A DNA stretch of 52,791 nt from Myxococcota bacterium. GTDB taxonomy: Bacteria; Myxococcota_A; Bradymonadia; UBA7976; UBA1532. The stretch is from the NCBI GenBank assembly GCA_023150895.1, contig JAKLJY010000055.1:1-52791 (forward strand), given 5' to 3'. How positions within the stretch are numbered: the first letter of the stretch is position 1; each line of letters starts with the position of its first letter. The notes below the pieces were generated by a model. The model was not told the origin of the DNA and made no database searches. It saw only the letters and a list, made by a program, of their open reading frames with translations. Made by a program: the position numbers and the translations under genes. Shown here piece after piece: positions 17,605 to 33,280 of the stretch.

Positions 17605-20217
17605 ATGGACACCAGCGGTCGCTTCGACGGTGGATACGGGGGGCGAAACGCGCGCCTGACCCTGACGGTGGTGGCCCTGCTCACGTTCGCCTGCGGGGAT
17701 GCGGGCACGACGACGGGCGCGGGCCCGGCCGACGATGCCACCCTCACCCTGCCGGATCGCACGCCGACCGGCGGCGAGTCCCCCCCACCCGACGCGCTGC
17801 CGTTCCTGGACCTGGCGACCCGGCCCGAGGCCGGCAGCACGGACGCGCGAACGGGCCCGGCCGGAGACGGCGGCGGCGGAGCGGGCGGCGGTTCTTCGGG
17901 CGACGACCTCGGGGCCGGCGGCGGAGCGGGCGACGCCCTCGTCGACGCCGGCGACGAGTGTGAGGGCGACCTCGACTGCAGCGACGGGTTCTTCTGCAAC
18001 GGTTTCGAGCTCTGCGTCCGGGGCGCCTGCCGGCCGGCCCCCCGATCCCCCTGCGCGGACGACATCCCGTGCACCAGCAATCTGTGCGACGAAGAGGCCG
18101 ATCTGTGCGAGGTCGTCCCCGACGACGACGTCTGCGCGGAGGGTCAGATCTGCGATGCCAAGGTCGGGTGCTTTCTGCCCATCGGTTGCACGGGTGACGC
18201 CGACTGCGACGACACCCTGCCGTGCAACGGGCGAGAGACGTGCGTCGACCGCGTCTGCCAGCCGGGCAACCCGGTACTGTGCGACGACGCGGTCACCTGC
18301 ACCATCGACCGCTGCGACGACGCCACGGGCGACTGCCGCGCGGTGCCCGACCACTCGGCGTGCCTGCCCGGCGAGCTGTGCAGCCTGCGCGAAGGCTGCG
18401 CGCCCCGCCCCCCCTGCGTGCGCGACGACGACTGCGACGACGGCATCTTCTGCAATGGGCAGGAGACCTGTGACGTCGGCACCGGTCTGTGCGCCGGCGG
18501 GCCCGTGCCCGCGGTCGACGACGGCGTCGACTGCACCCTCGACGCCTGCAACGAGGACGCGGGGACCATCACCCACACGCCGCGCAACAACCGGTGCCAG
18601 GATGCCCGGTTCTGCAACGGGGCCGAGATCTGCCACCCCGTCGACGGCTGCCAGCAAGGTGCCGCGCCGGTCCTGAACGATGGTGTCGCCTGCACCACCG
18701 ACACCTGCGACGAGGACGCGGACTTCATCGTGCACGCCCCCGACGACGCGGCCTGTGACGACGGTCTGTTCTGCAACGGGGAAGAGATCTGCGACCCGCA
18801 GGCGGACTGCCGGCCCGGCGAGCCCGTGCAGATCAACGACGGCGTCGGCTGTACCATCGATTCGTGCAGCGAGGTCGAGCGCGCCATCGTCCACCGGCCA
18901 GACGACGGCCGATGCAGCGACGGCCTGTTCTGCAACGGCGATGAGATCTGCGATCCGGTGGAAGACTGCCAGGCCGGCGAGGCCGTCCCCGTCGACGACG
19001 GGCTCGAGTGTACGGACGACGTCTGCGACGAGGGCGCCCGCACGGTGCGCCATTCGCCCGCACACGGACGCTGCGACGACGGGCGGACGTGCAACGGCGT
19101 CGAGATCTGCGTGCCGGACGTCGGCTGCACCCCGGGGCCCGTCGAGGGCTTCGACGACGGCATTCCCTGCACGATCGATGCGTGCGACCCCGCGACGGAT
19201 GCGATCACGCACGTGCCCGACGATGCGGTGTGCAGCAATGGCCTGTTCTGCGACGGGAGCGAGACCTGCGACGCCGCCCGGGGCTGCCTCGCGGGGCGGG
19301 CGCCCCTGCTCGACGATGGCATCGGCTGCACGCAAGACACCTGCGACGAAGCGGCCGATCGCATCGTCCACGCGCCCGTCGCGGCCCGCTGCGACGACGC
19401 CCTTTTCTGCAATGGCGCCGAGACGTGTGATCCGGCCGCCGGCTGCCGCAACGGCACGCCCCCGGAGCTGAGCGACGGCGTGCCCTGCACCGTCGATGCC
19501 TGCGACGAGGCCAACGACCGCGTGATTCACACGGCCGACGACGCACGATGCAGCGACGGTCTGTTCTGCAACGGCGCCGAGACCTGCGATGCCATCGCCG
19601 GCTGCCGCAACGGCGCCCCCCCCATCGTCGACGACGGCGTCGCGTGCACGGCCGACGCCTGCAACGAGAACGCCGACCGGGTCGATCACGCGCCGGACAA
19701 CGCCCGCTGCGCCGATGCCAACGTGTGTGACGGCGTCGAGGTCTGTGATGCCGTCGCCGGCTGCCGGGAGGGCCCCCGCGCCCAGGACGGCACCCCCTGC
19801 GGCAACCCGGGCAACGTGTGTACGGCGGGCGTCTGCGGGCCGGGGGGCGTCGCCCCGAACTATACGGGCCGATTCAACGTCGATGACCGCATCGTCTACG
19901 CGTGTACCGACATTCTGATCGGCCTCGAGGTCGTCAGCGTGAACATCGCGCAGTTCGTGTTCAACGTGAACGCCGGGCGGCTGAACATCACGCCGCCCGC
20001 CGGACGCATGGTCGAGAACCCCGCCCCCGTCGGACCGAACTTCACGGCGACGCTCGTCATTGCCGGCGGCTGCACCGAGACGTACATGCTCTCGGGCACG
20101 TTCAGCGACAACGACCACTGGTGCGGGACGTTCAGCATCGACTTCAACGGCGCGCAGTGCGGCCTGAGCACCTGCGTCGACCAGACGTTCGACGTCTGCG
20201 GCACGCGCGCCCCCTGA
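17605..20217 (+). CDS. Cys-rich 53-residue-repeat surface lipoprotein
   Basis: An 870-residue lipoprotein: a signal peptide with lipobox ending at Cys30 (LLTFAC), a Pro/Asp/Gly linker, then about eleven Cys-rich repeats (residues ~115-750) and a C-terminal beta-rich domain of about 120 residues starting near NYTGRFNVDD. Each full repeat has six cysteines at fixed positions (1, 7, 13, 19, 33, 38), with the signature LFCNGxExCD and DGxxCTxDxCDE, so three disulfides per repeat are likely. Eight consecutive repeats keep exactly the same length. The repeats recall Cys-rich extracellular modules of myxobacteria and slime moulds, but I cannot name a family with confidence. The ATG follows AGCGGGGG. 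Probably a rigid surface stalk carrying the terminal domain. Confidence 0.85.
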   Translation: MDTSGRFDGGYGGRNARLTLTVVALLTFACGDAGTTTGAGPADDATLTLPDRTPTGGESPPPDALPFLDLATRPEAGSTDARTGPAGDGGGGAGGGSSGDDLGAGGGAGDALVDAGDECEGDLDCSDGFFCNGFELCVRGACRPAPRSPCADDIPCTSNLCDEEADLCEVVPDDDVCAEGQICDAKVGCFLPIGCTGDADCDDTLPCNGRETCVDRVCQPGNPVLCDDAVTCTIDRCDDATGDCRAVPDHSACLPGELCSLREGCAPRPPCVRDDDCDDGIFCNGQETCDVGTGLCAGGPVPAVDDGVDCTLDACNEDAGTITHTPRNNRCQDARFCNGAEICHPVDGCQQGAAPVLNDGVACTTDTCDEDADFIVHAPDDAACDDGLFCNGEEICDPQADCRPGEPVQINDGVGCTIDSCSEVERAIVHRPDDGRCSDGLFCNGDEICDPVEDCQAGEAVPVDDGLECTDDVCDEGARTVRHSPAHGRCDDGRTCNGVEICVPDVGCTPGPVEGFDDGIPCTIDACDPATDAITHVPDDAVCSNGLFCDGSETCDAARGCLAGRAPLLDDGIGCTQDTCDEAADRIVHAPVAARCDDALFCNGAETCDPAAGCRNGTPPELSDGVPCTVDACDEANDRVIHTADDARCSDGLFCNGAETCDAIAGCRNGAPPIVDDGVACTADACNENADRVDHAPDNARCADANVCDGVEVCDAVAGCREGPRAQDGTPCGNPGNVCTAGVCGPGGVAPNYTGRFNVDDRIVYACTDILIGLEVVSVNIAQFVFNVNAGRLNITPPAGRMVENPAPVGPNFTATLVIAGGCTETYMLSGTFSDNDHWCGTFSIDFNGAQCGLSTCVDQTFDVCGTRAP
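18595..19866. repeat. Eight phased 159-bp repeats in the Cys-rich lipoprotein gene
   Basis: The first Cys codon of the repeat occurs at 18595, 18754, 18913, 19072, 19231, 19390, 19549 and 19708, each exactly 159 bases apart. One earlier unit at 18433 is three bases longer and more distant ones are irregular. DNA identity between units is partial, with conserved TGCAACGG blocks, so this is an old amplification kept in phase. Confidence 0.85.
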
Positions 20218-20244
20218 GTTCGCGCCCGCCCCCCGGAGGCCCCC

Positions 20245-21780
20245 TTGTTCCGTCGCATGCTGCCACTCACGCCGCTCGTCCTGCTCGTCGCCTGCCTCGG
20301 AGAGGGGGCCGGCGGCCCCGGTGACGCGGGTCCGGAGGCGGGTCGCGGCGGTGATGCCGGGCTGGACGGTGACGGGGACGTCCGAGCCGGCGGCGCGGGG
20401 GGCCATGGGCCCGATGCCCGCCCCGGTCCGGCCGGAGACTCGGGCGCGGGCGCTTCCGGTGGCGGCCTCGTCCCGCCGCCACCGCCCCCCGTCACCGGCC
20501 GCTGTGCCGCCCGCAGCGCAGCCATCGCGGCCGCCACGGGTCGGACCCTCATCGTCGCGCCCGCCGGCGACGGGCTCGTGACGGTCGAGGGCGCGCAGAA
20601 GACGCTGCGCGAGGTCGTTCGCGAGGCGTCCGAGGGCGACACCGTGCTCCTCGAAGACGGCACGTACCTGCTGCCCGAGGCCGAGCCCGGGCGCTACACC
20701 GGCCTCTACTTCACCACGCCGGGCGTCACGCTGCGCAGCCGCTCGGGCAACGCCGACGCGGTCGTCCTCGACTCGGCGTACCGCATCCACGGAGACACCA
20801 CCGCCCCGGTGACCATCGACGCGCCCGGTGTCGTCATCGCCGACGTGACGATCCGCCGCTCGATCTTCCACCTCGTCCACCTCTGGGCCCGCGCCGACGG
20901 GGCCGTCCTCCACGGTCTGCGCCTCATCGACGGGGGACAGCAGTTCGTCAAGTCGAGCCCCGAGGACGGCGAGTCGATCGACGACGTCGAGGTGAGCTGC
21001 ACGCGGTTTCACCTGACGGCGGAGGGGCGCACGAACGTCTGGGGGTACGGCCCGGCGGATGGTTTCACGACCTGTTACACCGGCGGGGTCGACACGCATC
21101 GCGCGCAGCGCTGGGCCATCCGGGACTCGTCGTTCGAGGGCATTCACTGCGACGCCGGAGGCGCGCCTCGCCCGGCGCACGGCCGCGCCGCCGGCGACCG
21201 CGGGGGCGCGACCTACACGGGGGGCCTCGCCGAGCACGCCATCCACATGTGGCACAGCCCCGACGGGGCGGGTCACCTGATCGAACGCAACGTCATCGTC
21301 GACTGCGCTCGGGGCATCGGTCTGGGGATGACCGACGAGGTCTACGACACCGTCATCCGGAACAACGTCGTCGTCAGTCGGTTCGCCGCGAGTCGCGAAC
21401 ACGACGTCCCCATCGTGATCGAACGCGGGCACGACGTCCGGGTCGACAACAACTCGGTCTTTCTCGGCGACGCCGAGGGCTACCCGAACGCGATCGAGGT
21501 CCGATGGGGCTCGACCACCGGCGTTTTCGTGCGCAACACGCTCGCCAACCGGGGCCTGCGCCTTCGGGACGGGGCGGCGGCGACCGAGGCGGGCAACGTC
21601 TTCGACGCCGCGGTCGCCGACTTCATCGACCCGGCGGCGGGGGACCTGCACCTCGCGCGCTGCGGTGATCCCCGCATCACGGGCGCGGGCGAAGTGCTCG
21701 ATCACGTCGTCGACGACGTCGACGGCGACCCGCGCGGCGCGGCCAATGACGTCGGCGCGGACGACTGCGCGCCGGACTGA
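20245..21780 (+). CDS. Right-handed beta-helix lipoprotein
   Basis: A 511-residue exported protein. The TTG start at 20245 is chosen because GGAGG sits five bases upstream; an ATG at 20257 is the alternative, and both keep the lipoprotein signal LLVAC (Cys17 from the TTG). A Gly/Asp/Pro-rich linker runs to about residue 90. The rest reads as a right-handed parallel beta-helix: REASEGDTVLLEDGTY, then stacked strands such as VVIADVTIRR, HLIERNVIVDCARGIGLGM, VIRNNVVVS and VRVDNNSVFLG, ending in GDLHLA...GDPRGAANDVGADD. This pattern is shared by polysaccharide lyases and by non-enzymatic surface proteins; no catalytic set was recognised. It follows the Cys-rich lipoprotein gene by 27 bases and is probably co-transcribed. 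Confidence 0.85.
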   Translation: MFRRMLPLTPLVLLVACLGEGAGGPGDAGPEAGRGGDAGLDGDGDVRAGGAGGHGPDARPGPAGDSGAGASGGGLVPPPPPPVTGRCAARSAAIAAATGRTLIVAPAGDGLVTVEGAQKTLREVVREASEGDTVLLEDGTYLLPEAEPGRYTGLYFTTPGVTLRSRSGNADAVVLDSAYRIHGDTTAPVTIDAPGVVIADVTIRRSIFHLVHLWARADGAVLHGLRLIDGGQQFVKSSPEDGESIDDVEVSCTRFHLTAEGRTNVWGYGPADGFTTCYTGGVDTHRAQRWAIRDSSFEGIHCDAGGAPRPAHGRAAGDRGGATYTGGLAEHAIHMWHSPDGAGHLIERNVIVDCARGIGLGMTDEVYDTVIRNNVVVSRFAASREHDVPIVIERGHDVRVDNNSVFLGDAEGYPNAIEVRWGSTTGVFVRNTLANRGLRLRDGAAATEAGNVFDAAVADFIDPAAGDLHLARCGDPRITGAGEVLDHVVDDVDGDPRGAANDVGADDCAPD

Positions 21781-21811
21781 ACGACCGCAGACGCCGCACC
21801 CCGGTCACCGA

Positions 21812-21852
21812 TGACCCACCAAGGGTCACTCCGTACTCGGGTGCTTTAGAAT
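21812..21852 (+). promoter_or_regulatory. Possible promoter/operator upstream of the thrombospondin-repeat gene
   Basis: In the 128-base gap there is a perfect 6-bp inverted repeat, TGACCC-ACCAA-GGGTCA (21812-21828), then TAGAAT at 21847-21852, a 5/6 match to a -10 box in unusually A/T-rich sequence for this window. No good -35 box was found at the right distance. The hairpin could instead be a weak terminator for the preceding gene, but no T-run follows it. Confidence 0.25.
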
Positions 21853-21908
21853 CCGGGAAAATACCTACCGAATGCCCTCGTGCGTCCTACCCACGACGAG
21901 AGGCACAC

Positions 21909-28832
<6,924 letters not shown>

Positions 28833-28969
28833 CCCCCCCGCGGCATCGGCCGGCGCCCGGGCGGAACCACCGAACCGAGGTTGCCCCTCGGGATGCGCCG
28901 GTGGCCGTGCCCGGACGCCGGCTGCCCCGCGGACCCTTACACCAAAGACTCCTCGGAGAAACACCGCCC

Positions 28970-30670
28970 ATGAAACGCAATCACCCCTGGCGCCGCGCGC
29001 TCCTCGCCGCCTCGCTCGCCACCGGCGCGGTGTGCGGCCCGGCCGCCGCGCAGGACTACCAGCGATTTCGCCCCGCCCCGGGCACCGAAGGCTACCTCAC
29101 CGTCGAGGGCGCCCTCGTCCCCGAGCACAAGACCGTCTCCCCGAGCCTCTGGCTCAACTACGGCCATGACCCCGTGCTGATCGTCGACGACGACGGGAAC
29201 GTCCGAGAGCGCATCGTCGAGTCGATGACGACGCTGAACCTGATGGCCGCCATCGGCCTGTGGGACCGCCTCGAGCTCGGCGTCGATCTCCCCGTGCACC
29301 TCACGACGGGCGAGGGCGTCGAGGCGGAGAACAAGGACGGCGCCGGCCTCGGCGACGTTCGACTGCTGCCCAAGGTCCGCATCCTCGGCGCGCGCGACAC
29401 GACGGGATTGGGCCTCGCCCTCGCGCTGCCCGTCTCGCTGCCGACCGGCTCGGACAAGCGTGGCATGAGCGCCGCCAAGGTGACGCTCAACCCCAAGGCC
29501 ATCGTCGAAGGGCGCCTCGGCCCGTGGGTCCGCCTCGCCGCCAACGGCGGTTACAAATGGGTGCCGTCCAATGAGACGCTCGACCCGGCCGACCAGGGCA
29601 CCGTGCGCATTCAGGGCACCGAGATCGGCAACGAGCTCACCTACGGCGCCGCGGTCGGGGTCCACCCCGGCACGAAGCGCTACGAGGTCTTCGCCGAACT
29701 CTTCGGCGCCGCCCCGGCCGAGGAGGTCAACGGCAACGAAAACGCCAAACCGCTCGAGCTCGACCTCGCCGTTCGCCACCTCGCCCGCAACGGGCTCGCG
29801 ACCACGATCGGTGCGGGTACGGGCTTCGTCGCCGCCCTCGGCACCCCGGACCTGCGCGTGTTCGCCGGCCTCGCCTGGGCCCCGCCCCCGGTGCAGGACC
29901 AGGACGGCGACGGCCTCGCCGACGAGGCCGACAAGTGCCCGGCGCAGGCCGAGGACAAGGACGGTTTCGAAGACAAGGACGGCTGCCCCGACGCCGACAA
30001 CGACGCCGACACCTTCCTCGACGCGCTCGACAAGTGCCCGAACGAGCCCGAAACGAGGAACGGCTTCGCCGACGACGACGGCTGCCCGGACGCCGAGCAG
30101 GACCGCGATGGCGACGGCCTGACCGACTCCGTCGACAAGTGCCCCGCCGACCCCGAAGACAAGGACGCGTTCGAGGACCGAGACGGCTGCCCGGATCCGG
30201 ACAACGACCGCGACGGCGTGCTCGACGCCGCCGACAAGTGCCCGGCCGAGGCCGAGACGAAGAACGACTTCCAGGACGAGGACGGCTGCCCCGACACCGC
30301 CCCGCAGGTCCGCGTGACGGCCTCGAAGCTCGAGATTCTCGACAAGGTCTTCTTCGACAACGACAAGGCGACCATCAAGGCCGAGAGCTTCGGCATCCTC
30401 GATCAGGTCGCGGCGACGATGAACGCCCACCCGGAGATCAAGAAGATCCGGATCGAGGGTCACACCTCGAACAAGGGCGCCGCGGACCACAACCTCGACC
30501 TCTCGAAGCGGCGCGCGCAGTCCGTACGGCGCTACCTCATCGAGAAGGGCGTCGCCGCCGACCGGCTCGTGGCCGAAGGGTTCGGCGCGCAGCGACCGCT
30601 CGACGCCACCGACTCGCCCGCCGCGGACGAGAAGAACCGCCGCGTCGAGTTCATCATCGTCGCCGAGTGA
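28970..30670 (+). CDS. OmpA-family outer membrane protein with thrombospondin type 3 repeats
   Basis: A 566-residue protein with signal peptide (MKRNHPWRRALLAAS...AAAQ). Residues ~30-305 look like a beta-barrel or transporter-like outer membrane domain with alternating strands (LELGVDLPVHL, LGLALALPVSLPTG). Residues ~308-445 contain four thrombospondin type 3 units (DQDGDGLADEADKCP and similar), a known linker between barrel and OmpA domain. Residues ~455-566 are the OmpA/MotB peptidoglycan-binding domain: VFFDNDKATIK, IEGHTSNKG, LSKRRAQSVRRYL and the closing NRRVEFI. It probably ties the outer membrane to the wall. The ATG at 28970 fits the signal peptide, with GGAG about eleven bases upstream; it follows the giant repeat gene by 137 bases. 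Confidence 0.92.
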   Translation: MKRNHPWRRALLAASLATGAVCGPAAAQDYQRFRPAPGTEGYLTVEGALVPEHKTVSPSLWLNYGHDPVLIVDDDGNVRERIVESMTTLNLMAAIGLWDRLELGVDLPVHLTTGEGVEAENKDGAGLGDVRLLPKVRILGARDTTGLGLALALPVSLPTGSDKRGMSAAKVTLNPKAIVEGRLGPWVRLAANGGYKWVPSNETLDPADQGTVRIQGTEIGNELTYGAAVGVHPGTKRYEVFAELFGAAPAEEVNGNENAKPLELDLAVRHLARNGLATTIGAGTGFVAALGTPDLRVFAGLAWAPPPVQDQDGDGLADEADKCPAQAEDKDGFEDKDGCPDADNDADTFLDALDKCPNEPETRNGFADDDGCPDAEQDRDGDGLTDSVDKCPADPEDKDAFEDRDGCPDPDNDRDGVLDAADKCPAEAETKNDFQDEDGCPDTAPQVRVTASKLEILDKVFFDNDKATIKAESFGILDQVAATMNAHPEIKKIRIEGHTSNKGAADHNLDLSKRRAQSVRRYLIEKGVAADRLVAEGFGAQRPLDATDSPAADEKNRRVEFIIVAE

Positions 30671-30697
30671 GGCGAGACCCCGGGGCGCTCGCCCGGC

Positions 30698-33226
30698 TCA
30701 CGGTCCGGCTTCGGGCGTCTCGGCCATCTCGAACGCGAGCGTGCCGCCGCGGGCGAGCAGGGAATGGGACACCGTCGGGCCCGCGAGCGCCTCGCCCTCG
30801 AACGTGACCCGGCGAACATACCGCCGCCGCTCGTCGGCGCCGGGGGCCACGACGTGCAGCGTCGCCCCGCTCGACAGGGCCACCTCGGCCCGTGGAAAGA
30901 GCGGCGTGCCGAGCATGTAGTCCGGCGTGCCGGCGATGGGATACAGCCCGAGCGCGCTGAAGACGTACCAGGTGGACATCGTGCCGCCGTCGTCGTTGCC
31001 GGCGAGGCCGTCGGGCGCGGCGGCGTAGAGGCGCGTCTGAATCTCGCGCAGCCAATAGGCACCGCGCGCCGGTCGGTCGGAGAACGCGAACAGGTACGCG
31101 GCGTGAATGTCCGGCTCGTTGCCGTGCCAGTAGTAGCTGTCCGGGAACGTGTTGCGCACGGGGCCGACCGTCGACCCGAGCTTGCTGCGCACGAAGAACG
31201 TCTCGAGCGCCTCGCCGAAGGGCCCGGGCCCCCCGAAGGCCGCGGCGAGCCCGGCGGGCTCGTGGGGCACGAAAAACGTCCACTGCCAGGCCGTGCCCTC
31301 GGTGTACGCCTCCGCGTGGTTGCGGGCCGGCACCGGCCGGAACAGGCCGTCCCGGCCGCGGGGGTACATGAATCCGCTCGCCGCGTCGAAGTGGTTGCGC
31401 CAGAAGCCCGCGCGCACCCGATACCGCTCGGCGTCCGCCTCGCGCCCGAGGAAGCCGGCGAGCTGCGCGAGCGCGTTGTCGTTGTTGGCATACTCCAGCG
31501 CCTTCGAGACGCTGTCGTCCGTCGCCTCGTCGGGCATGTACTCGTGGGCGAGGTACGCCTCGATGCCCTCGCGACCGGAAAAGCGGTGCCCGGGGGTGAC
31601 GGGCCCGTCGGCGGTGAGCTTCAGGCGCTCGAACGCCGCCGCGTAGTCGACGCCCCCGACGCCCTTGACGGCCGCATCGGCGAACACGACGTCGGCGCTC
31701 GTGCCGATCATGCCGTTGCTGTACCCGACGCCGGCGGGCCAGCGCGGGATGTAACCGCCCTGCTCGCCCATCGCCATCAACGACCGCAAGCAGTCCCGTT
31801 GCAGGTCGTGATCGACGAGCGAGTACCACGGGTGCAGCGTCCGGAAGGTGTCCCACAGCGACAGGTTCGAGAAGTAGACGAAGTCCTCCGCGGTATGCAC
31901 CGCCTGATCGAAACCGGGGTAGCGGCCGTCCGAACCCGAGAGCGTCGTAGGCATGCGGTAGGCGTTGTAGACGGACGTGGCGAACAGGCGCCGCTGCTCG
32001 GGGGTACCGCCGCCGACGCGGGCCCGGCGGAGTTTGTCCGCCCACGCGGCGCGGGCGTCGTCCACGACGGCCTCGAACGTCCGCCCGTCGAGCTCGACCT
32101 CTCGGTGCGTGCGGGCCTGCGCGGCGTCGACCCACGAGATCCCCGTGCGGATCTCGATGACCGGCCGCTCGGGCGGCAGCGCGTCCCACAGGAGCAGCGC
32201 ACCGCTCGGCACGCCGTCGACCTGCTGCGCGTCGGGGGGCGACGCCCCGTCCGGACCGACGAACCGGATCTCGGACGGCGGCGGGTCAATCCCCACGTCG
32301 GCCCACATGCGGAAGGGGTTGCGGCCCGTGTAGGACGCCCCGAAGAGGATCTCGGCGACGAGCGCCTCCCCATCCCGGGCGAGGCGTCCCTCGCGAGCCC
32401 CCCCCTCCCCGGCGGCGTCCGAGGTGGGGTGAAAGAACACGGCCACGGGGCCGGGCCCGTCGAAGGTGTAGCGCTGCAGGCCGCCGCGCGCCGTCGCCGT
32501 CAGCTCGACCTCGACGCCGCTCTCGGGCAACCGCACGGCGTAGTATCCGGGCGAGCCCCGCTCGGTGGCCTTGTCGAGCGCCGAGAAGCGGGTGAAGAGC
32601 GCGGACGGATCGCGTCCCACCGCGTCGACGCGTTCGGCATCGAGCGCCGCCACGGGCAGGAAGCGGAAGTTGCCGAAGTCGCCGACGCCCGTCCCGATGA
32701 AGTGCGTGTGGCTGAACCCGAGCGTGTCCGTGTCGCTGAAGTGGTACCCGCTGAAGTGGTGAAACGGCGGGCGCACGATGCCCGTGCTGGTGTCCGGACC
32801 CAGGCTGACCATGCCGACCGGGACCTGCACGGCGGGCGTCAGCGCGGCATACGCGAACCCGATCCCGGCGCTGCCGAGGAAGACGTCGACCTCGTCGAGC
32901 GCGGTTTCGACGTCCGAGACGGGCGGTGGCTCCGGGGGCGGGCCGAGGTCCGGCGCGGCGGCATCTGCCGGGGTCGCGTCCGAAGCGTCGGGGCCGGCGT
33001 CCGTGGCAGCGTCGACGGCGGGCGGCGGCGCGGCATCGGCGGGCGTCGGTCGGGTCCCGTCCGGGGCGGCCGCGTCGGGGCGCGGCGTGCGGTCGGCGTC
33101 GGCCGTCTCGGGGGCGTTCGCCGTCGTCGAATCACATGCGGCGGCGATGACCGCGAAGACGGAGAACAGTGCGCGGCGAGAAAGGCGCGAGCATCGCGAG
33201 GAGCGGGCCGGGCGGCGTGCGTTCAT
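30698..33226 (-). CDS. Family 92 glycoside hydrolase (alpha-mannosidase-type) lipoprotein
   Basis: An 842-residue lipoprotein: signal peptide to Cys31 (AVIAAAC), Asp/Ala/Pro linker to about residue 105, then a full GH92 catalytic unit. Family marks are SGYHFSDTDTLGFSHTH near the N-terminal domain, SLWDTFRTLHPW, GGYIPRWP, TEGTAWQWTFFVPHE, GNEPDIHAAYLF and GNDDGGTMSTWYVFSALG. GH92 enzymes are calcium-dependent exo-alpha-mannosidases; the Glu in TEGTAW and the Asp pair in GNDDGG correspond to residues reported as catalytic in the family, so it should be active. The lipid anchor puts it on the surface or in the periplasm, where it could trim mannose-containing glycans from prey, hosts or fungi. 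It stands alone, converging on the OmpA gene with 27 bases between. Confidence 0.93.
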   Translation of the reverse strand: MNARRPARSSRCSRLSRRALFSVFAVIAAACDSTTANAPETADADRTPRPDAAAPDGTRPTPADAAPPPAVDAATDAGPDASDATPADAAAPDLGPPPEPPPVSDVETALDEVDVFLGSAGIGFAYAALTPAVQVPVGMVSLGPDTSTGIVRPPFHHFSGYHFSDTDTLGFSHTHFIGTGVGDFGNFRFLPVAALDAERVDAVGRDPSALFTRFSALDKATERGSPGYYAVRLPESGVEVELTATARGGLQRYTFDGPGPVAVFFHPTSDAAGEGGAREGRLARDGEALVAEILFGASYTGRNPFRMWADVGIDPPPSEIRFVGPDGASPPDAQQVDGVPSGALLLWDALPPERPVIEIRTGISWVDAAQARTHREVELDGRTFEAVVDDARAAWADKLRRARVGGGTPEQRRLFATSVYNAYRMPTTLSGSDGRYPGFDQAVHTAEDFVYFSNLSLWDTFRTLHPWYSLVDHDLQRDCLRSLMAMGEQGGYIPRWPAGVGYSNGMIGTSADVVFADAAVKGVGGVDYAAAFERLKLTADGPVTPGHRFSGREGIEAYLAHEYMPDEATDDSVSKALEYANNDNALAQLAGFLGREADAERYRVRAGFWRNHFDAASGFMYPRGRDGLFRPVPARNHAEAYTEGTAWQWTFFVPHEPAGLAAAFGGPGPFGEALETFFVRSKLGSTVGPVRNTFPDSYYWHGNEPDIHAAYLFAFSDRPARGAYWLREIQTRLYAAAPDGLAGNDDGGTMSTWYVFSALGLYPIAGTPDYMLGTPLFPRAEVALSSGATLHVVAPGADERRRYVRRVTFEGEALAGPTVSHSLLARGGTLAFEMAETPEAGP

Positions 33227-33280
33227 GACTGCGCACCATAACCGGCTGCACGGCGCCGTGCCATGCCGGGCGGCGGGACC

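Noticed and set aside
17506-21705. A 1399-codon minus-strand frame over the Cys-rich and beta-helix lipoprotein genes
   Set aside because: High GC at third positions keeps antisense frames open. The plus-strand proteins have lipoboxes and regular domains; the antisense one has none.
28872-28892. Hairpin CCGAGG...CCTCGG after the giant gene as a terminator
   Set aside because: The stem is only six bases with no T-run; in such GC-rich DNA this is expected by chance.
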